Below are positions 1-8,473 of a DNA stretch of 64,000 nucleotides, piece after piece. Source of the DNA: Halobacillus shinanisalinarum (GTDB taxonomy: Bacteria > Bacillota > Bacilli > Bacillales > Halobacillaceae). Position numbers and translations under genes: made by a program. The number at the start of each line of letters is the position of its first letter. Position 1 is the first letter of the stretch. The stretch covers positions 372,001 to 436,000 of the forward strand of contig NZ_CP095074.1 in the NCBI RefSeq assembly GCF_022919835.1, in the 5' to 3' direction. The notes under the pieces were generated by a model. The model ran no database searches, was not told the origin of the DNA, and saw nothing but the letters and a program-made list of their open reading frames with translations.

Positions 1-142
1 CAACGGGCGTTTCCTCTAAATCATATTGTGATATGTTAAATTCCCGGTCCCCTGGTTTTAACGTCTTTTCAATTATCTTTTGCTTGTGTTCCTGTATTAA
101 ATAACTTTCGGTTCCGTATAATAAGTAAATCTGTTCTGCCAT
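1..142 (-). CDS. holA: DNA polymerase III delta subunit, N-terminal fragment
   Basis: Only the first 47 codons are inside the window; the gene runs off the left edge. It encodes the clamp-loader delta subunit, which opens the beta sliding clamp during replication. The N-terminus reads MAEQIYLLYGTESYLIQE, the typical HolA/YqeN start in which a short beta strand and a Gly-containing loop open the AAA-like fold. The ATG at 142 follows a GGAAAGGA Shine-Dalgarno. The neighbourhood (holA, yqzM, comEC) matches B. subtilis, which supports the call despite the short fragment. The 340 bp upstream is unusually structured and ends in a T-rich run just before the ribosome site. Confidence 0.85.
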   Translation of the reverse strand, partial: MAEQIYLLYGTESYLIQEHKQKIIEKTLKPGDREFNISQYDLEETPV

Positions 143-480
143 ATTTTCTATTCCTTTCCAACCTAAAAAAGGGGTACGGCGGCGTCCCCAATTGGGTACA
201 TTCGTGTCACTATTTTATGGCTCATTTTCATTTCTGTCAAAAATACGCCGCCGCAACCATCTATATAAACGTCGCATTCATAACCCCGGACGCTATGAAT
301 GCAAACGATATTGTTCCCCTCATGTGTATAGTGTGACCTCTTAAGGTTTAATTATCTGTGACAAGTCTTGCTAGATGAGGCAAAGGATTGTTAGAAAAGG
401 AATATTTAATTTCCTTTTCTAACAATGTGGATTTTTAAATTATTTTCGCTTATAATAAAAATGATATAGGAGGGGTAACA
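143..480. other. structured intergenic region between holA and yqzM
   Basis: No gene longer than about 20 codons is visible. Several inverted repeats lie here: TACGGCGGCGT at 175-185 against ACGCCGCCG at 245-253, the palindrome CCCAATTGGG at 187-196, GCATTCATA/TATGAATGC at 274-282 and 294-302, and a perfect 15-bp repeat at 388-425. Read toward holA, the GC-rich pair is followed by CCCC and six T residues (165-174) just before the holA ribosome site, like an attenuator or the end of a small RNA. A sequence resembling a -10 element (TATAAT, 451-456) precedes yqzM. Function is not known. Confidence 0.4.
388..425. repeat. perfect 15-bp inverted repeat upstream of yqzM
   Basis: TTGTTAGAAAAGGAA at 388-402 and its exact reverse complement at 411-425 are separated by an 8-base A/T loop. 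There is no T run on either side, so it does not look like an ordinary intrinsic terminator. It lies about 55 bp upstream of the yqzM start and could be an operator or part of a structured transcript. Confidence 0.6.
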
Positions 481-615
481 ATGAACGAATTTAGAAAGGA
501 TATACAGTCTAAGACGAATGACGTAATTGATTCTGGACTAGGTTTCGTATTCTCATTTGTTTTCTTTTTCGTCATTTTCTTCATAGGCATATTATTCGAA
601 TTTATTGGACGTTAA
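481..615 (+). CDS. yqzM: YqzM family small membrane protein
   Basis: This 44-residue protein starts MNEFRKDIQSKTNDVIDSG and continues into one very hydrophobic, phenylalanine-rich segment (about residues 21-42), so it should sit in the cytoplasmic membrane with a short charged N-terminal tail. Sequence and position between holA and comEC match YqzM of Bacillus; its molecular role is unknown. A strong Shine-Dalgarno AGGAGGGG (469-476) precedes the ATG. It is transcribed opposite to both neighbours and ends in a terminator shared with comEC. Confidence 0.85.
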   Translation: MNEFRKDIQSKTNDVIDSGLGFVFSFVFFFVIFFIGILFEFIGR

Positions 616-630
616 TCCATACTGAAAGCT

Positions 631-656
631 AAAAGGCTGCCTAAGGCAGTCTTTTT
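631..656. terminator. bidirectional terminator, yqzM / comEC
   Basis: GGCTGCC at 635-641 pairs with GGCAGTC at 644-650 (one G-T pair) around a three-base loop, flanked by A and T runs so it works on both strands. The comEC stop codon (641-643) falls at the top of this hairpin. Confidence 0.75.
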
Positions 657-2911
657 CTGTTTTCTGCATTATACGGCAAGAAGGTGGAAAACGTTCCTGA
701 TTGTTTAGCAAAGTGATATTGTACTGCTCCATGAATATCCGTCCTTAAGACAAGTACATCCTTTTGAAGAAGACGTTCAATTACTTCTCCGTGTGGATGG
801 CCGTAACGATTGTCCACTCCTGCGGAAACTAACGCAACGGATGGATTTAAATCTCTAAGCCATGCTTCGGATGTCGATGTATGGCTTCCGTGGTGGCCCA
901 CTTTCAGCACATCAGCAGATAAGGATGGATAATGATTAAAAAGTTTTTCTTCTATTTGAGTTGATACGTCTCCGGTAAATAGCCACGTCCTGCCTCCAAG
1001 TTGTGTATGAATAACTACTGAATTCTCATTAGTTTCTTTCTCATCATTCCTCGGATGAAGCACTTCGAAGTTGTATCCGCCCATCTTTAGGACATCTCCT
1101 TGTTCAACCCTTTTTACATTTTTTTGTTCAATTGTATGGTATGGACTTACATAAATCTCCTCCACATGAAATAAATCAACTAATCGATCAACACTTCCAC
1201 TATGATCGCTATCCATATGAGAAATAATCAGTGCATCAATTTGTTTAATTCCTCTGGACTTTAAAAAGGGAGCGATAATATGATCAGCAATCCTGTTTTC
1301 GTCACCACTAAAGATTGGCGGCCCGGCTGCATCAATAAGGAGCACACCTTTTCTATGAGGTAGCTCGATGACAAATGAATCACCTTGGCCGATGTCTAAC
1401 ATTGTTACAGTACCTTGTTCTGACAAGTAAGGCTTCACCGAAAAACTGGCAAGAATAACAACCGTACTTACCCCAAACAAAAAGGCCACTCTCAGTCGAT
1501 TTTGCACCCATTTACTCATCATAAAACAAAAAAAGATGAAATAAAGCAGGATCCATTCTAAAGGAAGTTCACCTACAACCCACTGAATATTAAAGGGTCG
1601 ACTTATAACCATTAGCCAATTTAGAAATTGTTCATGAAGGGAAATAGCAAAACCTGACAGGGGCAAGGTTAATGATGGAAAAAAGAGAGACAGACATACA
1701 AGGAGAAACAATAGCGGAATTATAATAAAGGAGAAATAGGGAACAAGCAAAACATTTGCTGCTAAGGAGAGAGGGTTCATTTGATAAAAATAGTGAAGTT
1801 GTAAAGGCAATATGACAGTCTGGCTTATAAAGCTGATTATGGCCGAGACCACCCACACATTTTTATGTTTTAACAGGGGATAAGATAGTAGTAAACTAAA
1901 CGTTACAATAAATGAGAATTGAAATCCCAAGTTGTAGAAGTATGATGGAGAGATTAATAATAGCAGAAAGGCAACGAGAGCGAGGACATCAGTGACAGCT
2001 GCTTTTATCTTTAATTGTAAGACCAACAACAGAAACACTGCCATAAAAACGGCTCTTAAAACAGATGGTGCTGCACCTGAAAGAAAACTGTAGGCAGGCA
2101 GAATGAATAAAATAAATCCTCTCGCCTGTTCCATTGTCATAAAGCCTGAACGAAATAGCAGCAGGAATACTCCACTCAGGAAAAGCCCGACATGAAGTCC
2201 GGAGATCGCTAAAATATGTGATAAGCTAAAGTCCCGAAACCATCCGATTCTCTCTTCTGAAAGAAATTGCGTATCCCCAAATACGAGAGCAGACGCCCAC
2301 GCAAAAGCTTGAGGGTCCATTGCTTTTTTCACCTTATCTATTATTGTGCTTCTAGCTTTATAAGCCTTATGCAGAAGCGACTGTCCTTTACAGGTGAACT
2401 GATCTGGTGATTGTAGTGTCATCTCCCAAAAAATTTGTTGATTATTTAAATAGTGCCGATAATCAAACTGGCCTGGGTTGCGTGCTTGATCAGGTAGAGC
2501 AGACTCACCCGTAAAAGTGCATTGTGCCCCATGCTTTAACTGTGATCGGACATGATTAATCTCAGCTGATTCAACATCTTTCTTAAAATAAATAATATTC
2601 ACTTTTTCATCATTTTGCTGCTGTCTAAGAACTGTTCGTATTGTGCTTCCTGTTTCGGTAATAGGTGAGATTAATTTACCTTCAAGGAGTGTTGGGGAGT
2701 TAGCCGAATTAGAAGGGATATGCGGGGTGAAATATATATAGCCAAAAATGATAAAAGCTGAAAGGATGACTATCCATTTGGGCATCTCTCGGAGTTTGAT
2801 CAACCATATGATTAACACACCAAGCAATAGACAGGTCACCAATCCAGTAGTGTTAGATAATATCCCTCCCCCAGCCATGGCTAATACCGGGAGATGGAGA
2901 TTTGCTTTCAT
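641..2911 (-). CDS. comEC: competence protein ComEC, DNA-uptake channel and nuclease
   Basis: This 756-residue polytopic membrane protein is the channel through which single-stranded DNA enters competent cells. Hydrophobic helices occupy the N-terminus, a soluble OB-like section follows (about 70-180), the competence transmembrane domain spans about 200-480, and the C-terminal third is a metallo-beta-lactamase-like domain thought to degrade the non-entering strand. In it I see DIGQGDS near 507, the metal motif HMDSDHSG near 565 and GHHGS near 672. The ATG overlaps the comEB stop as ATGA, so the two are translationally coupled. The stop codon lies within the downstream terminator hairpin. Confidence 0.95.
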   Translation of the reverse strand: MKANLHLPVLAMAGGGILSNTTGLVTCLLLGVLIIWLIKLREMPKWIVILSAFIIFGYIYFTPHIPSNSANSPTLLEGKLISPITETGSTIRTVLRQQQNDEKVNIIYFKKDVESAEINHVRSQLKHGAQCTFTGESALPDQARNPGQFDYRHYLNNQQIFWEMTLQSPDQFTCKGQSLLHKAYKARSTIIDKVKKAMDPQAFAWASALVFGDTQFLSEERIGWFRDFSLSHILAISGLHVGLFLSGVFLLLFRSGFMTMEQARGFILFILPAYSFLSGAAPSVLRAVFMAVFLLLVLQLKIKAAVTDVLALVAFLLLLISPSYFYNLGFQFSFIVTFSLLLSYPLLKHKNVWVVSAIISFISQTVILPLQLHYFYQMNPLSLAANVLLVPYFSFIIIPLLFLLVCLSLFFPSLTLPLSGFAISLHEQFLNWLMVISRPFNIQWVVGELPLEWILLYFIFFCFMMSKWVQNRLRVAFLFGVSTVVILASFSVKPYLSEQGTVTMLDIGQGDSFVIELPHRKGVLLIDAAGPPIFSGDENRIADHIIAPFLKSRGIKQIDALIISHMDSDHSGSVDRLVDLFHVEEIYVSPYHTIEQKNVKRVEQGDVLKMGGYNFEVLHPRNDEKETNENSVVIHTQLGGRTWLFTGDVSTQIEEKLFNHYPSLSADVLKVGHHGSHTSTSEAWLRDLNPSVALVSAGVDNRYGHPHGEVIERLLQKDVLVLRTDIHGAVQYHFAKQSGTFSTFLPYNAENRKRLP

Positions 2912-3492
2912 GTCCGCTGATTTCCATTCACTTGAAAAAGCTGGGTTGCCTTTTCTTTTAAACCTTCTACCTCTTCTTTGTTGTGATCGCCCTGTTCAAG
3001 CTTATGTAAGAGGTGATCCACTAGCTGTTCTTTTTCCACTGCGCTCGGATCAGTCACGTTGTCTCCCCTCTCTACTTTGTGAATATTCACTCCAGCTTGT
3101 TCTAACAGTTCAATTGCATAGGGATGATTGCGATAATCCTCACTATAATAGACCGCTTTAATCCCAGCCTGGATAATCGCTTTTGTACAATGCAGACAGG
3201 GAAAATGAGATACATAAATTTCAGCTTCATCTGTTGCTACACCAAATTTTGCACATTGCAAAAGAGCATTCATTTCGGCATGGATTGTACGAACACAGTG
3301 TCCATCAATCACATAACAACCTTCATCGATACAATGGACCCCGCCGGAAACACTTCCATTGTAACCTCCTGCGATCATTCGCTTATCTCTAACGATAACT
3401 GCTCCTACAGCTAAACGCTCACATGTACTTCTTGATTTTAGTAAATGACTTTGAGCAATAAAATATTGGTTCCAAGAGATACGCTCCATCAT
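2908..3492 (-). CDS. comEB: ComE operon protein 2, dCMP deaminase family
   Basis: This 194-residue zinc-dependent deaminase belongs to the cytidine/deoxycytidylate deaminase family. The metal and catalytic motif HAE is at residues 71-73 and PCLHC at 98-102; extra cysteines and histidines around 53-66 resemble the second zinc site of dCMP deaminases. The predicted reaction is dCMP to dUMP, feeding dTMP synthesis. It lies between comEA and comEC, as in B. subtilis, where it is not essential for transformation. The start is preceded by AGGGGAGG; two consecutive ATGs are possible. The roughly 45 C-terminal residues after the catalytic fold are charged and poorly conserved. Confidence 0.92.
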   Translation of the reverse strand: MMERISWNQYFIAQSHLLKSRSTCERLAVGAVIVRDKRMIAGGYNGSVSGGVHCIDEGCYVIDGHCVRTIHAEMNALLQCAKFGVATDEAEIYVSHFPCLHCTKAIIQAGIKAVYYSEDYRNHPYAIELLEQAGVNIHKVERGDNVTDPSAVEKEQLVDHLLHKLEQGDHNKEEVEGLKEKATQLFQVNGNQRT

Positions 3493-3565
3493 TTCAAGCC
3501 TCCCCTACTTGTTTTTTGCTGAATTCAGTTTACCCCTTCATTCGACGTCCAGTCAAACAAATCCA

Positions 3566-4171
3566 TTAGGGAACTTGAATCGTATCGATCATATTTTCCA
3601 ATGTTTTTTCACCTATTCCCGAGACACCAAGTAAATCTTCCGCTTTTTTAAATAAACCATTCTCTTCACGATGTTTAATAATAGCCTCTGCTTTAGAAGG
3701 GCCAATTCCTGGTAATGCTTGCATTTCTTCGAGTGTGGCTTGATTGATTCGAACTTTTCCAGTAGTTTCAGTTGCCGATTCCTCTGACTGAGCTTCACTT
3801 TCTGTTGCTAGTGACGTGACTAAAATCACCATTTCATCTTGAATCTTCTGAGCCAAATTAACACTCGTTTGATCAGCCTGTTCCGTCATCCCGCCAGCTA
3901 GGTCAATGGCATCATTTACTCTTAAGCCAGCATTTAATTCATAAATGCCTGGCTTCACCACCTCACCCTTCACATCAACAATCATCTTTTGTGTGGAAGC
4001 CTCTACATCACCGTTTTCTTTATTTGCAGCTGATTCTGGGCTTTTACTCTCTTGGACGACGGTTTGCTGATCATCTTTTTGTTGGAAAATGATTAGAAAT
4101 ATTAGGATAGGAATAATGAACAACCAACCATACCTTTTCAAGAATAACACTATGCGCTTGTCCCCTTTCAT
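3566..4171 (-). CDS. comEA: competence protein ComEA, DNA receptor
   Basis: ComEA binds double-stranded DNA at the outer face of the membrane and delivers it to ComEC. The 201-residue protein has a positively charged start, one membrane anchor (about 14-28), a low-complexity Gln/Ser/Glu linker, a SLBB-type domain (about 60-115) and a C-terminal double helix-hairpin-helix (about 139-201) with the DNA-binding loops PGIGPSKA and SGIGEKT. I chose the ATG at 4171 because it starts directly before the Lys/Arg-rich anchor; a TTG at 4210 would add 13 hydrophobic residues and nearly reach comER. Neither start has a good Shine-Dalgarno, so the start is uncertain. Confidence 0.9.
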   Translation of the reverse strand: MKGDKRIVLFLKRYGWLFIIPILIFLIIFQQKDDQQTVVQESKSPESAANKENGDVEASTQKMIVDVKGEVVKPGIYELNAGLRVNDAIDLAGGMTEQADQTSVNLAQKIQDEMVILVTSLATESEAQSEESATETTGKVRINQATLEEMQALPGIGPSKAEAIIKHREENGLFKKAEDLLGVSGIGEKTLENMIDTIQVP

Positions 4172-4227
4172 AATTAAAAAGTTGAAGAATAAAGTAAGTA
4201 AGGTAAACAAAAAAGGAGGGATTCCAG

Positions 4228-5031
4228 ATGCGTTACGGAATCATTGGTACGGGAAATATGGGGAGTATGCTAGCAAACGCCTTTATTTCAAGTGGAGCGG
4301 TCGATGCAAATGATTTAACCATTTACAATCGGACTCGGAAGAAAGCGGAATGGATAAAAAATCAATTCAAAGAAATTACAATCGCAGATTCTGTTGAGGA
4401 GGTTGCTAGAGACAATGAAGTGATTTTCATATGTGTTAAACCTCATGATTATAAAGACATTTTAAGTCAATGCTCCCCAACTGCTACCCAGTGCCTCGTG
4501 TCTATTACAAGTCCAGTTTCCGTAGATGACCTGGAAAGAGTTACTTCGTGTCAAATAGCAAGAGTGGTCCCATCCATTACGAATCGCGCATTTTCAGGAG
4601 TTAGTTTATTTACGTATGGGGAACGGATTTCCAATTTTTATAAAGAGGAACTCCTTTCCATCTTCTCTCATATTTCGACACCTATTGAAATTGAGGAAGA
4701 ATCAATACGTTCAGCCTCTGATATTGTTTCATGCGGACCCGCTTTTATTAGCTTTTTATTAGAAAATATGATTACAGCCGCTCAAGAAGTAGGGGGAATG
4801 TCTAAAGATAAGGCGACACAGTTAACAGAAGAAATGATGATTGGATTAGGTACTTTGTTAGAGAAACGCACGTACACATTGCCGGAATTAATGGAAAAAG
4901 TTACAGTTAAAGGTGGTGTTACGGGAGAAGGAATTCGTGCACTCGAGGAAAATGTCGGAGACCTCTTTCAAGAAATGTTCCAGGCAACACACAGAAAGCA
5001 TAAAGATGATAAGCGTACAATACACTTTTAA
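4228..5031 (+). CDS. comER: ComER, pyrroline-5-carboxylate reductase family protein
   Basis: This 267-residue protein has the Rossmann motif GTGNMGS at the N-terminus and the dimerisation domain of pyrroline-5-carboxylate reductase toward the end (GGVTGEGIRALEE near 229-241). In B. subtilis comER is divergent from comEA and is dispensable for competence; links to sporulation have been reported for relatives, and a true proline-biosynthetic activity is unproven. The ATG follows AAGGAGGG at good spacing. It ends in a bidirectional terminator facing yqeM. Confidence 0.9.
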   Translation: MRYGIIGTGNMGSMLANAFISSGAVDANDLTIYNRTRKKAEWIKNQFKEITIADSVEEVARDNEVIFICVKPHDYKDILSQCSPTATQCLVSITSPVSVDDLERVTSCQIARVVPSITNRAFSGVSLFTYGERISNFYKEELLSIFSHISTPIEIEEESIRSASDIVSCGPAFISFLLENMITAAQEVGGMSKDKATQLTEEMMIGLGTLLEKRTYTLPELMEKVTVKGGVTGEGIRALEENVGDLFQEMFQATHRKHKDDKRTIHF

Positions 5032-5069
5032 TACTTTCGACATCTTTTCCAATATTCCTGCAAAAAATA

Positions 5070-5100
5070 AAAGGAGCATGAAAATTTTTCATGCTCCTTT
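5070..5100. terminator. bidirectional terminator, comER / yqeM
   Basis: AAAGGAGCATGAAAA at the left pairs with the complementary arm ending in CATGCTCCTTT, giving an A-run/T-run hairpin that can terminate both convergent transcripts. The yqeM stop codon begins at its right end. Confidence 0.85.
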
Positions 5101-5824
5101 ATAGTTTTTGACAAACAAAGAATAGTCGATCCCCGTCAGAAGCAGGGTTTACCGAAAAGTCAGCACATACTTGTTGAATGGTAAATCCCGCTTTTTTAAT
5201 TGCCTGTTTTAAAGTACTCAACTCATAGCCTTGCTGGTGATGGTGTTCATCAAAACGACGATATTCATTATGGTGACGAATGAAAAACGTCAAATCATGG
5301 ACAATGGAATACTCCTTTTCACCTGGATCACAAAACCATACGTAGGAAAGGTCATCATATACTTCCGCAAAGGTTTGACCATATAAGTCAGTAACAATGT
5401 GTTCGACGGAATGAACATCAAACAGAAATAAACCATTTGTTTCTAAAGCTTTAAACGCATGGTTAAAAGTGCTATCAAGGGAGATAGGATCTGTAATGTA
5501 ATTGATCACATCACAATAACTGACGATACAATCAAAGTTGCACAAACCCTGAAGGTTCGTGATATCCTGTGACAACCACTGGATTGATTGATCTTTGTTA
5601 GAGGCTATGGAAAGCATTTCTTCTGATAAATCTACACCAGTCATATGCCATCCTTGATTAGATAGACGTGTTGTTATCTCTCCCGTCCCACAACCAAGAT
5701 CAAGTAATCGTTTAGCTTCTGGGCGATAGGTATTTAGCATATACGTTGTCCATGAGACCCACTGATCGTAAGGCGCATCCTTCATTAATTCATCATAAAC
5801 TTCCGCCATTTGCTGATAACTCAT
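5099..5824 (-). CDS. yqeM: YqeM, SAM-dependent methyltransferase
   Basis: This 241-residue class I methyltransferase carries the S-adenosylmethionine-binding motif LDLGCGTGE at residues 41-49 and an acidic second motif (GVDLS) after it. The substrate is unknown; the operon position directly after rsfS is conserved in Bacillus. Its ATG abuts the rsfS stop codon with no gap, so translation is probably coupled. It is the last gene of the yqeG-yqeM operon and ends at the terminator shared with comER. Confidence 0.88.
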   Translation of the reverse strand: MSYQQMAEVYDELMKDAPYDQWVSWTTYMLNTYRPEAKRLLDLGCGTGEITTRLSNQGWHMTGVDLSEEMLSIASNKDQSIQWLSQDITNLQGLCNFDCIVSYCDVINYITDPISLDSTFNHAFKALETNGLFLFDVHSVEHIVTDLYGQTFAEVYDDLSYVWFCDPGEKEYSIVHDLTFFIRHHNEYRRFDEHHHQQGYELSTLKQAIKKAGFTIQQVCADFSVNPASDGDRLFFVCQKL

Positions 5825-6181
5825 TTATCCTTCAATGCCCTCAACAGCAACCGTTTCTGCATCACCCCACAGGCGTTCTAGATTATAATAACTACGCTCA
5901 TCTTTATGGAATATATGGCACACAATGTCATTGAGATCTACAAGAATCCAACGGGCTTTATCAAAACCTTCCATCCTTTTTACTTCAATCCCATTCTCTT
6001 CTGCCTGTGCTTTTACTTCTCTAGCAATCGCCTGTACTTGACGCTCATTTGAGCCTTCACAGATCAAAAAGTAATCGGCAATAAGTGAAACGTCAGCCAT
6101 GTCCAGGATGACAATGTCATTCGCTCGTTTCTCATCACAAGCTCTAGCTGTTAATGTAACTAACTCTTTACTCTCCATCAT
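5825..6181 (-). CDS. rsfS: ribosomal silencing factor RsfS
   Basis: This 118-residue protein is the Iojap/YbeB family factor that binds ribosomal protein L14 on the 50S subunit and blocks joining to 30S when nutrients run low. The family signature is clear in VILDMADVSLIADYFLICEG (about 23-42) and in the RWILVDLNDIVCHIF block (about 80-94). The length is normal. It overlaps the end of yqeK by 14 bp and is followed without gap by yqeM, placing it inside the nadD-yqeK-rsfS-yqeM operon found across Firmicutes. Confidence 0.95.
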   Translation of the reverse strand: MMESKELVTLTARACDEKRANDIVILDMADVSLIADYFLICEGSNERQVQAIAREVKAQAEENGIEVKRMEGFDKARWILVDLNDIVCHIFHKDERSYYNLERLWGDAETVAVEGIEG

Positions 6182-6776
6182 TTTCCTCCCTTAGATTTTC
6201 TATATTTGTTAATAAATCATTATATGCATGGATAGTGTCAGGGTAAACGGATCTGCTTTTATTAGTTAAAAATTGTATGGTATTCGACAATGCTTGCAAA
6301 CAAGCTGCGTCTAAATTTGTTTCGGCTGTCTTTCTAACTTCCTCAACACCCGGAAAGCCTCTACCCGGCTCAATGTAATCAGCTAAAAACACAATTTTAT
6401 CCATAGTGCTCATGTTTTTCTTGCCTGAGGTATGAGAGGCTATGGCAGACTGGATAGCTGAATCCTGTAACCCAATTTCTTGCTCCAGCATAATTGCCCC
6501 TACAGGCCCATGCCAAATTTCATGATGATGATGCAGCAAATCCTTCGATAAGCGGCGATCAGCTATAATCCAGCGCTTCATATCTTCTTTAGACTTATAC
6601 TTTGCATAATCGTGCAAAATAGCAGCAATTTCTGTTTTTTTTGGATTTGAACCAAATCGGCTAGCTAGAATAAGTGCGGTATCAGCCACTCGAACCGTAT
6701 GTTCATATCTCGTCTTAGTGAGATGTGGCTGCACAAATTCGAGAAGTTCGTCACGGCTTAGTTGCATATAGCCCAT
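6168..6776 (-). CDS. yqeK: YqeK, symmetrical bis(5'-nucleosyl)-tetraphosphatase
   Basis: This 202-residue HD-domain hydrolase belongs to the YqeK family, whose members cleave diadenosine tetraphosphate symmetrically. Metal ligands are His26 in the YEHTVRV motif, the HD pair at 55-56 (ILHDYAKY), and downstream HHHHE and SHT histidines. It overlaps nadD by 26 bp upstream and rsfS by 14 bp downstream, so all three are translated from one message. A second ATG three codons in (6767) is an alternative start. Confidence 0.92.
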   Translation of the reverse strand: MGYMQLSRDELLEFVQPHLTKTRYEHTVRVADTALILASRFGSNPKKTEIAAILHDYAKYKSKEDMKRWIIADRRLSKDLLHHHHEIWHGPVGAIMLEQEIGLQDSAIQSAIASHTSGKKNMSTMDKIVFLADYIEPGRGFPGVEEVRKTAETNLDAACLQALSNTIQFLTNKSRSVYPDTIHAYNDLLTNIENLREENDGE

Positions 6777-7323
6777 TCTCCTTTATATAGTTATGGACGG
6801 TATCTGGAAGGAGATATCTTACAGTTAGGTTTTTTCTTAGTCGATCACGAATCAACGATGAAGAAATATCTATTCTAGGAAGTTCAATCATCACAACACC
6901 CTCAGCCTTCTGCCCTTCAAAACCCTGTCTTTGGACACCGGCAAAAGTGACAAGTGACCTCAGTTCTTCAATCTTATACCATTCTGATAAATTGTTTACC
7001 ATGTCGCCACCGATAATAAAGTAAAATCGGTGATCAGGATATCTGATTTTCAGATCTTTCATCGTATCGACTGTGTAAGAGGTGCCCTGCCGCTTTAATT
7101 CAAGATCACAACTATGAAACTGATCATTTCCTTTTACTGCCTCTGTAACCATTTTCATCCGTTCATGAGCGGGTACCGTTGCATCTTTTTTATGTGGAGG
7201 AAGATGTGAAGGAATAAACCAAACTTCATCTAAATCCAGTGCTTCACACACGTGATCAGCCATGATCAAATGACCTTGATGAGGCGGATCAAACGTCCCA
7301 CCAAGAATTCCAACCCGTTTCAT
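6751..7323 (-). CDS. nadD: nicotinate-nucleotide adenylyltransferase
   Basis: NadD transfers AMP from ATP to nicotinic acid mononucleotide, the penultimate step of NAD synthesis; nadE, the final step, is at the other end of this window. The 190-residue protein has the nucleotidyltransferase motif GGTFDPPHQGH at 8-18 and the C-terminal ISSSLIRDR signature near 153-161. The start sits 12 bp after yhbY and the end overlaps yqeK. Confidence 0.96.
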   Translation of the reverse strand: MKRVGILGGTFDPPHQGHLIMADHVCEALDLDEVWFIPSHLPPHKKDATVPAHERMKMVTEAVKGNDQFHSCDLELKRQGTSYTVDTMKDLKIRYPDHRFYFIIGGDMVNNLSEWYKIEELRSLVTFAGVQRQGFEGQKAEGVVMIELPRIDISSSLIRDRLRKNLTVRYLLPDTVHNYIKENGLYATKP

Positions 7324-7335
7324 GAAAGCTCTCCT

Positions 7336-7626
7336 TTATGGTAAATCAATTTGTTTATTATTTTTAGACTCTTTATATAAAATGATCGTATTTCCAATTA
7401 GCTGAACAAGATCAGCCTCTGTATGGTGAACGATTTCATCTGCTACTATAGAGTTATCTTCAAAGCAGTTTTGTAAAATACTTACCTTAATCAATTCCCT
7501 CTTTTCAAGTGCTTCAGAAATCTGTGTTGTCATATTTTCGTTGACACCAGCTTTTCCCACTTGAAAAATAGGTTGGATCAGGTGAGATTGACCTCGTAAA
7601 TATTTCTTCTGTTTACTTGTTAACAT
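7336..7626 (-). CDS. yhbY: ribosome assembly RNA-binding protein YhbY
   Basis: This 96-residue protein (YqeI in B. subtilis) has a single CRM domain, an RNA-binding fold associated with pre-50S ribosomal particles. The opening LTSKQKKYLRGQSH and the loop GKAGV (about 27-31) are typical and correspond to the GxxG RNA contact of CRM domains. It lies between aroE and nadD with gaps of 1 and 12 bp, and so shares a message with another ribosome factor, YqeH. Confidence 0.93.
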   Translation of the reverse strand: MLTSKQKKYLRGQSHLIQPIFQVGKAGVNENMTTQISEALEKRELIKVSILQNCFEDNSIVADEIVHHTEADLVQLIGNTIILYKESKNNKQIDLP

Positions 7627-7627
7627 A

Positions 7628-8461
7628 CTATACCCCCTTTAATTTGTGCTCGAACGCCTCCATCATTACAGATGCATCAGTTGACTTACCTGTCCAAATT
7701 TGAAAGGCATAAATCGCTTGATGTAAAAGCATGCCATGCCCGTAATGGAGACGAGCCCCTTTTTCTTCCGCTTCTTTTAAGAAATCTGTCTTCATCGGCC
7801 GATAGACAATATCACTTACAATCGTGTCTTTTGTTATTCCTGAGAGAGAAATAGGCGTTTGCTCTTGATTTGGCGCCATTCCAACTGAGGTCGTTTGAAT
7901 AATCAAGTCATATTGGGCCAGATTATCTTCTGCTTCCTGCAAAGAAAGAGCTTCAGAAACTGAATGTGCAGCGAAATCATCGATTAGCTTCTGGGCCTTT
8001 TCAATCGTACGATTTGCAAGGTCAATTTTGCCTACTCCCTGCTTTACTATAGCATGAAAAATCCCTCTAGCAGCTCCCCCGCTTCCAAGAATGAGAACAC
8101 GCTTTGATCGATCCACGGCATCGGCATAACGGTCTACAAGAGAAGCGACATAGCCTATTCCATCGGTATTGTATCCAATAAGGCGTCCGTTAACTACTTT
8201 TACTGTATTGACAGCACCTAAAAACCGAGCCGCCTCATCTAATTCGTCAAGATAGGGAAGAACCTGCTCCTTATATGGGACTGTTACATTAAATCCATTT
8301 ATATTTTCAGCCTTAATCTCTTCGACTTTATTAGCAAATCGATCCGTTTCACATTCATACAATTGGTACGCTCCCGTCATCTCATGTCGATCAAGTAATT
8401 GGTTATGAATCCAAGGGGAGAGAGAATGTGCGATCGGGTACCCGATTAATCCCAGTTTCAT
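7628..8461 (-). CDS. aroE: shikimate dehydrogenase
   Basis: AroE reduces 3-dehydroshikimate to shikimate with NADPH in aromatic amino acid synthesis. The 277-residue protein shows the substrate motif AHSLSP near 12-17, the catalytic lysine in NVTVPYK near 66, NTDGIGY, and the NADP-binding turn LGSGGAARG. I chose the ATG at 8461 because AGGAGG lies 8 bases upstream; the GTG at 8470 falls within that ribosome site. The gap to yqeH is 12 bp. Confidence 0.95.
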   Translation of the reverse strand: MKLGLIGYPIAHSLSPWIHNQLLDRHEMTGAYQLYECETDRFANKVEEIKAENINGFNVTVPYKEQVLPYLDELDEAARFLGAVNTVKVVNGRLIGYNTDGIGYVASLVDRYADAVDRSKRVLILGSGGAARGIFHAIVKQGVGKIDLANRTIEKAQKLIDDFAAHSVSEALSLQEAEDNLAQYDLIIQTTSVGMAPNQEQTPISLSGITKDTIVSDIVYRPMKTDFLKEAEEKGARLHYGHGMLLHQAIYAFQIWTGKSTDASVMMEAFEHKLKGV

Positions 8462-8473
8462 GCTATCCACCTC

